DNA of 64,000 bases, taken from Telmatactis stephensoni (Eukaryota > Cnidaria > Anthozoa > Actiniaria > Isophelliidae). The notes under the pieces were generated by a model. That model saw only the letters and a list, made by a program, of their open reading frames with translations, was not told the DNA's origin and did no database searches. The position numbers and the translations under genes are program-made. Positions 41,801-53,800 of this stretch are shown here, piece by piece; position 1 is the first letter of the stretch; every line of letters begins with the position of its first letter. The stretch lies in assembly GCA_029948255.1 (NCBI GenBank), contig JALIZF010001417.1:124001-188000 (forward strand), in the 5' to 3' direction.

Positions 41801-44800
41801 GGCATTGTGCATCACAGCAATGTAGCAACAGTTACCAAACAACGCGTATTCAACAAAGCCATGATCAATAAATCCACAGAAGTCATCTTCATTGACGAAG
41901 CCACTCCCACCACCTTGGACATAGATGACTGGAAAATCCTCACACAAGGTGGATACGCAGCCTATGATGTAAAATACCAAACGGCCAAGTCCTTCATCAA
42001 CAAATGTCCAATGCTGATAACATCTCAAGCCAAGCTAAAATTTGAGTCCGAAGATCAAGACGCCATGGATCGCCGACTCCGAACCTATGTCTTCAAAAGC
42101 CTGCCTAATCCCCAAAAGGGTGCAGCGGTGTGGTTGAAAAAAAATCCCATGGATTGTATTGTTTGGGCAGCTTCAAAAGCCCGCAGAGCAGAGGAATCGA
42201 GTGATGCAGAAAACCACGAAGACACAGAAAGTGAGCCAGAAGATGGGGTACTTCAACAGCTGGAAAAAGACGAATTGCGATCTTTACAGCTTACAGAATT
42301 GCTTGCTAGCCAAATACCAGCAGAACACACCGAACAAGACATGGACAGCAACACAGAAGATGACGGTGGTGATACCGAAAACCAAGAACTTCGGCCAGAA
42401 AATGACCAACCAGAGGAACAACAAGAAACAGAAGAGCGCATAAGTGCTCTGAGAAAAGCAATGAAGAAATGTACTCCTGGTTCACTAAAGCATCGGCAGA
42501 TTGAAAGTCTTTTGCAGGTAATCGCATTTATATCGTTATCGCTAATTATTTCGATCATTCAAAATGTTTTTTGTTTGTCTGTTTGTTTCACTCAAGGTTC
42601 AGATACAGAGAAAACAAGAAGAAAAAGAACAAGCAGAACATCATTACAAAAAGCGACAACGGTTACTTCTCTCCAAAGGAGTCAGTCCAGAACACGTGCA
42701 ACTACTCCCAAGAGATGATCACGTTCCTTTACCCCTGCCCATTGTCCAAGATTTGGACAGATTCCACTTGCAATTACTGGAACAAAACAAAGCGAAAATG
42801 AAAGAAAAGTTGACGATTGTGTTTGACAAGAAATGGCTCCAAAATATTGAAAAAGATATGCACAACTGCCACTCTCAGCTTTGTGACGCCATCTTAAGCA
42901 CCTCCATGCCTCAAGAGAAAAGATCTTCCCTAAAGAGTTACAGGGACCTCCTGTCCCAAAAGTTGAAAATGTTTTATGAACATTTCAAATTAAATGGCTG
43001 CGAAGAAGCGATAATGGAGAGACGCAAGAAATGTATTGAGTGGGGACTTGTTGAACGTGCACAGGCGCAGTTGATTAAGTCTTTACACGAGCCACTACCC
43101 CTTGCCCAAGATTCTGAACCTTCCACAAGTCAAGCACAGTCCTCTGCTGAACCTCTGGCCATTGCAGACAAAGATCCTGAGAGAGACACCGAGAGTACCG
43201 ACGACGAAGGTTTCATCACGCCGGAAGAAGACTCAAGCAGTCAGTCAGTCCTACCATCCACTTCCATGAAGAGAAAGGCCATTTCTCAAGACATCTTAGA
43301 TGATGAAGAGTAGTGTTGATTGAGATAAAAGGATGACGTTCAATTATGTGTGGAATATTATGTTATCATGAATTCAAGTTAATAAAACAAGTGAAACAGG
43401 TTCTATATTTTTCTCTCTTTATTTAAATTTCCTCATTGCACGGTTTAGTAAAGAATTTCCCGTTCTTCCTTTTTGAAACTTGTATCTTGAATCCTTCAAA
43501 ATAGCAGACCACTGTCCATACCCATGTCTTTTTATACCGGCTTTTAAGTATGCATCTTCTTCTGGGGTAAACAACAATATTTTTCTTTTTTGGGCAGTTC
43601 TATCATTTGTAGTGGGTTGATCCGGTTTATTGACGCTATCGTCCTGGGTGTCGCTCGGTGAATCTTTTTCCGGAGAAGTGTTTGGACTATCTGAAAGTCG
43701 AGATGAAACTTCCCCTTCCAATTGGGATCCCTTTTCACCATGCAATTTCTTCAAACACTCGTGAGCTTTCGTGGCTACATCGCGAGATCGTCGTTTCTGA
43801 TAATGTACTTTGGCCACCACGGAACTGTGTTTTTGATCCTCGGTGATCGATTCTTGTTCGCTACTGATAAGTTGTTGATGACTTGCAGTCTCGACGATTT
43901 GACGATACCTCGTGGGATGAATAAATTTGCCAGTAGCTTCAAACACCATTCTGCTCATGAGCTGGCCAATCTTGGTGTGTTGTTGTCCTTTTAGCGTGAC
44001 GAGAACATACTCGCAGGTGGGCTTCAAAAGAGGACGAACATGCGCAATGTAAGAATCCAAAACCTGCATGCTAGCTTGCGACAGATATAGGGAGTCAAAT
44101 CCAAATCGTGCTGTCGTTTTAAACTTTTTCTGGTCGATAAAACCATCATTGTCCTTTGCTGTCTTAACCATGTCAACGGTCAGATACTGATAGGTCATTG
44201 GACGCGATCCTTTGACTTTGATGAATAAATAAACGGCGACAAATCTGGTAGCAAACGACAAGTCTGAAGGAGTGGCTTTGTTGGGTTTTTCTTTGCACAA
44301 TTTGGACACTGTGTCGTAACGCGGAAGGTGATACGTCACCACGTGCAAAAGTTCATCTAGTGTCGCCCAGTGTCCCTTAGATTCTAACGTATCAATATCT
44401 AGATCGCTAGTCCACTGCAATCTCATCATTTTAGAAACTGTTTTGCGTGCGCGTTTCAAATAAACTTCAGTAGACGTTAGATTTCGTAAAACACTTTCGG
44501 AAGTAATACCAATAACTTTTCGAAAATCGATCAAGTCACTAATTGAGTCCAAGTAGGCAATTCGACCAGAATGTCCAAGTCCCCAATCGGTCTGCATGGC
44601 GTCAACAAACTTAAAGAGAAAATTTGGCGAACTTAAACTGAAATCAACTAGATCCCAAGTCAAATCTTCTTCTTCATCGCCATCACAGCAGAACTTGAGA
44701 TACTTAAAACTTCTTCGTACAATTTGTTGCGTTTGTCTCTGACTTTTACATCCACCCCCACTGCCAGTTAACCATTTTTCAAATTGCGTACCAATCGTAG

Positions 44801-47800
44801 AATTAATATCAAATGAAGCAACGTATCTTGTCAAACACTGTTCTCTTTTTTCCGATTCGTGTTGGTTTGGGTCACTAGTTTGTTTGCTTGTACAGGGCTT
44901 AGAATCAAAGTAATAAAACCAGGCATGCTTGTTTTTGACGTGCTTTCTGCATCCTCTTTGAGATGAAAATCCTTCTTCGTGTGAACATTTTTCAACTGGA
45001 CAGTGAAATAAACCGTCCTTTTCGTCTGCTTCTAAGTGTAATCTCTTTGGTTTTGGCGAGGCGCCATCCTGCTCGGACCAGTCAATGTTACCCCTGGCCC
45101 GTTTACTCATACTGAACAGCAAGTGCACGAGATATAATTTTATGTACTTAGTCTCTAGGGACTAGATAATCTAGAGGAGCCAATCACAACTGCGCAAACT
45201 AAGGCATGTTCAAACATGTCTGACTTTTTTGCTGAAAGAGCACGTTCAGAAATGTATAGGCACGTTTCAAAGTGAACGTGGGCATGTTCAAACAAGAATG
45301 GACATGTTTAAACAAGAATGGACATGTTTAAATATGAATGGGCAAGTTTAAACATGAATGGGCAAGTTTGAACAAGAACGGGCAAGTTTGAACAAGAACG
45401 GGCAAGTTTGAACAACAATGGGCAAGTTTGAACAAGAACGGGCAAGTTTGAACAAGAACGGGCAAGTTTGAACAACAATGGGCAAATTTAAACGTGTCCA
45501 TGCATGTCCAGACATGTTTACACTTGTATAATCCTGTTGAAACAAGTTTGAGTTTGTTTAAGCCTAAAACATTCAAAAGGAACGATCGTTCCCTTTCACT
45601 CATTCCTATCACGTTCCTATCATGAAAAAGGAACATTCGTTATAAAGGAACAAGTGTTCCTATTCAATACGGGAACAAACGTTCCTAATCAGAACAGGAA
45701 CAAACGTTCCTATCATCTAAGAAGGAACAAACGTTCCTATCTACATGAAAAAGGAACAATAGTTCCATTTTACGCAAATGGGAACTGTTTACGTAGCAAT
45801 TAGGAACAATAGGTCCGATTTTGACCAAACAGGAACAAAAGCGTTCCGATAACCGATTTTTAAGTTCCTCTTTTAGGTTTTTGTAGGACCAAATTTGACG
45901 TTCCGATTTACCTTAAAGGAACTAAAACAAAAACTCGCGGAACGTTCCTTAAATGCTAAAATGATTATCACACTTCTGAAACTAAACAGAAAAACTTTAT
46001 AACACCAGAAGCATGACTCTAAAACTCAAAACAAGCCGTCGATTCAGTTTTAAAGTAAAGCATGTTGCGAAGCGCGAAAAAACGACTATCATTGATTTAG
46101 GGAAATGGCGATGATGATGATATAGTGTTAATCATATAAATCTGTTCAGTTGATGATTACATTTTAAAATTCACTTTCAGTGACCAGACACCTCAATTAC
46201 CCAGCATATCAATTCAATGTTTTGAGGATGATCATATTTTCCAGAAAATTTAATGTCTATTTTGCTCTCTCCAAAGATTATGCTTTGAAGGTATGCTTTT
46301 CAATTTTTAGTGTAGCTAGCATACTGGGTCGGGTTGGATGAAGATGGATTAGCAGCCCAGGTGGAAATTCTTATTAAGATCTTATAAGATTCTTATTAAG
46401 ATTCTTATAAGATCTTATTAAGATCTTAATAAGATCTTAAACATCTTACTTTATGAAAAATCTTACAAGATTTAATAATAAGATCTTATTTAAGATTGTG
46501 AATCTTATCAAGATCTTAATAAGAAATCAAATCTTGTAAGATTCTTATAAGATCTTATAAGATCTTGTAAGATCTTACAAAGTTTTCCACCTGGGAGTAT
46601 TTACAGGGGTAAAATTGAAGGTTTTCTTTAGACTTATAATCAACCCAAGGCTAGCACCCATCTTTGAACAACTAGACTCTGGATGTATACTCGGGACCAC
46701 TAGGCCCACATTTTACAAAGTGTGCATAACAGAGCAGAAATTTTGAATGTTTTATAGGCATGGCACTGACAATGTCACGGAACTGTGCAGCTTGTTGCAC
46801 ACTTACATGGAAACTGCTTTATGTACATACAGTCATTTCTTTTTCACTCTAAATCTTATTAAACTCATTGCCACTGATAAGGTTGGCTTGTGGCCATAAT
46901 GCCGCCATGAGGAATATTCACCTGTCTGTGGCAACAAAGGTCAGGTTAAACCATTCATGGTTCAGGACCTAGTAGCACCCATCACACTGATACTAGGTAC
47001 TATCAGTGGAAAGTATATTTGCAAACCTACCATACTTACTAGAGAGAGGAGGGTGAGGCCAAAAGCAATTGAGCAGCCATGATCAAGCAAGCTATGGATC
47101 TTCTACGATCAGCAAGAAAGATGGATCCACAATTATCTACAAGAATGATAGATCTGCTATGATGCACATGTATAACCACAAGTGAGGGTAGCCTGAGTTG
47201 CTGGTGGTCTGCGGTTTGCAGCGCCAGCAACACAGGCTAAAGTGAGGGCCCCTGTATGACTTAGGGTCCCCCTACACATTCATGCAAAAGACTGCTGGCC
47301 TGCAGCATGCCTCTTTAATGCTTAAATTTCATTTAGCCTCAATAATTTCTGTTAACAGTTTTTGCTTTTTGCATCTAAAACTCTAAAACGTTATTGGCTT
47401 TGTGTTTCAGGTGTTTAACCTTAACTTCCATGAAGTGATTTCGGTATCTGCTGAGATGCATTCAGTATTGTGTATGGTGTTTAACCCTGGTAGGAATGAG
47501 CTTATTACTGGTGGTACTGGAGGCATGAAGGTAGGTTCTTTAGCCTGCTCTGAAGGCATGTTTTTCCTTGTGGGATTCCTTTGGAAGGAGGAGCGACTGT
47601 AGAGAGTAGCAAAGAAATATATGAAAGAAGGGGGAAGAGGGCCATTTTTACCACAGGAACCCCAACTTTGAGAATTGTCCATGGAGAAGGCTAGCAAGTG
47701 ATATTGAGAGAAAAGGTGCATAGTGACATCATAATGTTGTCATGGTAACATTTATCAACTGAATGAATGTAATATTTGATATGATATAGTTGTCATTTCA

Positions 47801-50800
47801 CAAGTTTGCTACACTGTGAATCTACTGTATCTATTTATATATCCATGTGATTTATAAGGCACGTTATTGGAGCCCAGCTCTTTTGCATGTCCCTCCTCAC
47901 CTTTATATATTTTTTATTTGTATTTATTTTATTTATATTTTTATTTGTTGTTTTAATTTGGTGAAAGTTTAGTAAATAAATATAGATTATATATGTTGTG
48001 ACAGTCAGTTTTGAAATGACTGAAAATTTTATGTCAATGCATTTTGATTGGTCAGAGTTGATATATGTCTTATTCAAAAAAGAAAGGCATGGCACAGTAC
48101 AGATTTTCTCATAGGCATGCAAAAGCAACTCTCTTACCATAAGAAGCCATGATTGCACAGTAGAATTTTCACTTCATTGCACTGCATTTTTAGTTCTGGA
48201 GATTTGGTGAGCTGTCAAAAGACAAGAGAAAGTCATGGCATAATGAGTCAAGACCAATGGCTAATTATGGACTTGTACTTAGGTTAGTCAAAGATGTATA
48301 AAAGCATTCAAGAAGGCAACAGATTGTAGGATTTCTCTCATGTGACAGTCAGAAAACATCTTTTGTCCCATGATGTCACAAACTGATTCTTACTGGTTTT
48401 ATAATTATAGAATACTGAATTTATTGTCAGCTGGTCACAGACCAACAGCACAGATTTGCCCAGTTGGTTGAGTGTTGGTTTTGGGGATACATGTAGACTC
48501 CCAGCCGGACCAACACCCATGGTCTTTAAATAACTAAGGAGAAGGTGCTGCCTTTGTAAATTACATTCTGCAGTTGTTTAGACCTTCACATCTTCTTGGA
48601 TAAGGAATTGTTACACTGTAGGCCATGTCTTGTCCACTACACATTACCCTTGAATTGAAGGGACCCACACCACTATTTGGGGAGAGTAGGCCATGAAGTT
48701 GCTGGTGTGTGTGGTTTGTCCTATAACACTACAAGGCCCACAGTAATCAACTGTCCAAGCTGTTGTGGTGTCCCTGCCTTCATTGGAGGGAATAAGATTG
48801 TAAATAAATAAATTTCCACAGTACTGTTACTTCATGAAATTGCTCTGACTAGTAATGAGTACTACCTCATGCATGCACTCAGGAGCAGTTTTCACTGCAA
48901 TGCACCACCATCACCTAAATGTCATTGCATTACCACTGTGTGCATAATTACGCGTCCAGCCAGACTAAAGTCTTGATTGGGATTTGGTCAATAGGCTACC
49001 GGGAAGCCAGCAAAGTGTACAGACATTGTATAGAAAACTCCGCCTCTGTCTGGATTTTTGGTAGCCTATTGACCAAATTCCCAACAGCGACTTGAATCTG
49101 GCAGGACGCGTAGTTTTGCACATGGTGGTAAGTCTCTTGATTTTTCACTTAGTATTATGCTAACTTGTAAGCGGTCAAGAGTGCACTCTGGAATACCTCA
49201 AGGATTGGTAGTAGTTCCCAGAAATGTCATGCAATAACTAAGGCTTGCCTATTACTAATTGAGAGTTCCCATATATTTTAGGGCTTCTTATCCAAAGATG
49301 GGCGGCAGTTGGGTCAAACATGTGGAACTTGATGTTGCAATGCAGGTACAGTAACTCCCTTTCCAACCACCTCTTGTATGTGACCATGCACCTCTCCTTG
49401 GGGACCATGCAGTTTTCCAATGTACAAAAACTGTGGCACCTTCTTTGTGTACCAGATACAATTTACATAGTTCAGTACAATGTAGACAAACAAAAGGCTC
49501 CAAGTGAGAACAATAGAACAAAGCTACAGTAATAAAGAATATATTATTTAATAATGGTTCTGGTACACAGAGAGACCTAAACTGAATTTCCCATTCAAAT
49601 TCTTGATACCTCTCATACATGTAGGTAATCATCTCCTACAAGTGATCACCTAGAATTGAAATTTTGGATTCTTTCTTATAGGAAGTTTGACTGTTTGCAA
49701 GTTAGGCCCCTTTTATCCTGAAATATTGGGAGATTTTTGCTACTTTTGAATTGCATCTTATTTTTATTTTTTTATGTTGCTTTTTTCCAGAGATTATATT
49801 GTTTGTCAGAGCGTAATGTGGTAGCATATGACATGATTGGCAATGAGTTATTTCAAGTTAAAAAGTAAGCATTTTTCCTTTCTCTCCTTTCATTCTGTCC
49901 TCCTTCCCTATTTCTCATTTTGCTGTTATTTGTCCCTCCTTTTCCCCCTTTTTCTTTGCTTTCTTGCTTTCTTGCTTCCTTCCCTTCTTTCCCCTTTCTC
50001 GCCCTCCCTTCCTCCCTCCCTCCTTCCCTCCTTCCCTCCTTCCCTCCTTCCCTCCTTCCCTTCCGTTCCTTCCTTCCTTCCTTCCTTTCCTCCTTCCTTC
50101 CTTCCCCCTTCTTTCCTTAATTCATTCCATTCCTTTCTTCCCTCCCTCCTTCCTTGCTTCCTTGCTTTCTTCCTTGCTTTCTACCTTACTTCCTCCAAGT
50201 CCTTCTTACCTCCATTACAGTATTTCATCTTTCCTTCCTGCCACTCTTCACTTCATTTGTCATCTCTTTCCTTCCCAGTGCCCACAGGGGACCTGTTACA
50301 GGATGTGTATATTCAATATCTTGCAATTTACTGGTCACTGCTGGCAATGACTGTGATGGTAAGCTAGATTATTAAAATACAGTGTAGATGTTGCATGCTA
50401 TGGAAAAATTAATAATACTGTTAATTATTCTTATTCCAACAGTCAATGTGTGGAGTCGCAGTGGAGGACTTGTGCACACATTTAGCTGTCATACAAAGGT
50501 AAGTGTACCCTCGATCCCTCCCTATTGCTACAATGACTGTTTTTTGTACGTTTATTGTTCACATTATCCATATTATTATCTATTATATATATCATTAGGT
50601 TATAAGCAAGATAATGATTCATCCCGAAGCATCAGGTGTGGTCATAACTGCATCCATGGATGGGATGGTCAAAGTCTTCTCACTTGATATTATGGAGGAA
50701 ATCTACAGGTATGTGCCACCCAATAATCTCAATCTACAAATAAGGTAAGATCCTGGTGGGGTGGATTTAGGGGAGGGGTGCAGGGGGGGGGGGGTGTACC

Positions 50801-53800
50801 CCTTGCTGGGACAACTTTGGGCCCTGTTCTTCTCGATACTTTTCGATTTCTATAACCAAGAGAGCATAATACTAAGAGAGCGAAACTCGGTATCGATGTC
50901 TGTGCGGTGTTCGTGGCGGTAAGGCTATTTTTAGTAACTTCGCCATCGCGCGCAAGGCTCTTAAACTATAGAATTCAAATGCTGAAAACAAACGGCCCCG
51001 TCTGCGCGCACGTTAAAAATCAATTTCTATTGTTTAAGAGCCTTGCGTGCGCGATGGCGAAGTTACTAAAAATAGTCTTAGCCGCCGCGAACATCGCACA
51101 GACATCAATACTGAGTTTCGCTCTCTTAGTATTATGGTCTCTTGACGATACGTATGGGTCATGGGAAACCTGGAAAGTCATGGAATTTAGAATGCAGTCA
51201 TAAAAAATCATGGAAAATGGAACGAGAAAAAAATTTCGCGACATTTTAATGTTTGCTCTAAGAAATGAGAATAAATGCTTCACAAAGGAAGGCAATGCTC
51301 TCAAAGAAGCTCACAATTTGGTCATCAAAATGGAGTTTTTCATGGCTTGCTTGACTCCAGAAACTTGATTTTAATGAACTTTTTTCGACTTTGCGCGAGA
51401 AGTAAGTTTGAAGTTCATTAACGAAGTTCGTTGTCAACATCTGAGGTACGGCTTGATGTTTGAACGAACGAACCTTGGTACTCATACATAGAAAGTTACC
51501 TGAAACCAAGGAGGTGAGAAGGATGGAGATGTAACTAAATATATTACGGTGTTTGTCACGCTTGATGTACCGAGTACTTTAGACTGCGAGCAGTCCCTTT
51601 TCGCCCATTCTTTGCTCGTTCAGGTATTCTTGGCGCTCGCTTTTACTGATTCTGGAAAGAAAAGGAGGGACTGCTCGCAGTCTACGCGTACTTTGGGGCG
51701 TTGGTCACACTCGAGTCACTAAATCGAAGTTTTCTGCCGTAACGGGCTATCTGAGCTAAAATTTGAAGAAAAAACTCTTGTTCCTTCTAGAACAATTATT
51801 TAACTTTCCATCTTTATTAAAAGTAAGATAATCCGATTCTCACGCGAGAAATCCTTGAAAGCAAAAATATCCTTCATTTGCACTTAACATCAGTTTGGTT
51901 GACACTGAGTTGACAATCGATCTGAAAGCGACATTTGATATAAATTATTCAGTCGCGTCTCCATCTCTCTCTCTTGGTGATTCGCACTGTAACAACTAGT
52001 CTCACAATCTGCCTGATTTCCATCAGTTTACCAGTGTTTCACGAGGGAATCAACTGGATGGAATGCGTGTCATCCAAGATCATCTACTGTTGTTCAAAAA
52101 GACAAATCGAAGTCTTTGCACTAAATCACGTGGTTGATTTCTGGGCGTTGTCCCGATGTTGTGTTCACTCACTGTCAATTGTGACGTCACCGTCAAAGTC
52201 TTCTAGAGTAATGGCTGTTGGAAACGACAGTAGGTAAGCACTGTTTATACATCCAGGCTAGGAATATAAATTGTAGTTATCAAGTACTGGTCCAAGTAAG
52301 AAGTAGGCAAGCAAACGAAGAATGCAAAAAGATGTTAATTGTGATATTGTTTAAACATGGGTTCATTTCATTGGTTAAATCATCTCTCATAACTTCAAAG
52401 GTTAGCGCGTTTTTTTCTATTTTATTTACTATCCGATTCCTTCTTCATGAAAGCTTTCCTGAGTTTTAGTATAGCAAAATTTCTGAGTGGGAACATGGCA
52501 AATTGGAATCGTCTCTTGGCTATTGTTTTGCGCGCTTATAGTTGGAAGAGATCTTTTAGTACAAAAGAAACTTTGTTTCAAAACAGAGTTTTTGTTCATT
52601 TTATTTAAAAAATGTGTCATCCATAGGTTGATATATTATCAGTCTGAAAATCAAAACATTCTTATTTTGGGAAGTTGCAATTGGTGCAGAACAATAGAAA
52701 GCTGCCTACCTCTTACCCGGACCGTTACTTAGTTGTAAAAAGAATGATTTTTTTGTTTGTAAAGGTGCATCATCTCTCTTGCAGCATTGCACGCAACACA
52801 GTTACACCACGTGCGCACTCCTGCAATAATGTTGCGTGCGATGTTGCAATAAAGGTTCTAGACGTAGAACTCGATCCTATATCTAGCTGCAACTGTTGTG
52901 CGCAACTGTTGCAGGGCTGGAAACACAGTGCAATTCAGTGTTGCGCGCCACGTTGCAGTAAAAGTTTCGAGGAAAATTACATTGTTTGTCCGCTCATTTA
53001 GAACACCACATTCTAACCGACTTGGCCACACTTGCTCTTATATCGTTTTAACGTCGCTCCACTCTGTATCGCGTACCTTAAATCCATGTCGATGGAGCAC
53101 TAATGGAAGGATGGGCTGACGGACACACAGTCTACCCCATGCAAAATAGTTAATCCTTAAAAGTCATCCTTAAACTCATAGTACATTCTAATGTTTCTAT
53201 TTTTAGTATTCGTTTAATGTCACGTGATGGTAGAAGTCTAAGTACTGTTCTTCCACCACCGTCAATCTCACCGTTAACTCAAGTCTTGTCAGTAACGTAC
53301 AGCAGGGAGTTTAATATTATGTATCTACTGATTGATAGTCAACAAATATGGATTTATTACACAAGGTTTGTGACTTATTCTTGGGTTCCATGTGACGTCA
53401 CGGCAGCCATCTTGGATGAACTTCAACAAACGATTTCTCATTAGCGTCACTTGTTTGTTCATCCAACATGTCTACCGCTCTATTGTCTTTTGAATTCCCA
53501 AAGCAATGGATGAAACCCAGCAATATGTGTTGTGTTGTAGATATACTGTACGGCAATTTTCGTATGAGTGTGCGGAAACGCACCACGTCGTGCCGTGACC
53601 GTGTCAGTGCCGTGTTGTCTATAAAAACATTCGAAATTCCTGTTGTGAGCGTCCCCCACCGTTCCTATCATGCCCATGCCGTTACTTTAGTGTAAATGGT
53701 AGTGTAAGTGGATATAGCTGTACAAAATTAGTATTTTAGCTCTACAACCGGCAAGATCGACTATTTTAAGATCATGAAATGATTTATTTTACAGGACTAA

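Larger units (their letters stand above)
39655..45965. mobile_element. candidate two-gene mobile element: SF3 helicase + tyrosine recombinase
   Basis: A compact unit in the 10.7 kb intron of the WD40 gene. It holds a repeated promoter region (about 39700-40199), a spliced SF3 helicase gene (+, 40200-43313), a convergent recombinase gene (-, 43419-45110), and a control region with two repeat arrays (about 45190-45960). Both genes are open and look under constraint, and they have no visible link to the host gene. Tyrosine recombinases mobilise Cryptons, but an SF3 helicase partner is not part of any Crypton I know. A virus-derived insert is the main alternative. Outer limits are approximate: no terminal repeats or target duplication were found, and the left limit is simply where the satellite stops. 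Confidence 0.6.

Noticed and set aside
40200..43313. Endogenous parvovirus as the sole explanation of the helicase
   Set aside because: No HUH motif or capsid gene is visible, the gene has three introns, and its partner is a tyrosine recombinase. Viral ancestry of the helicase itself remains possible.
45190..45960. CRISPR-like repeat array
   Set aside because: Repeat period is 20 bases with 10-base spacers that themselves repeat, in a spliced eukaryotic genome. No spacer diversity and no cas genes.
49837..50367. Frames of 66-176 codons rich in Ser, Pro, Leu and Phe
   Set aside because: They translate a CCTT/CTTC microsatellite in three frames; only 50279-50358 is a true exon.
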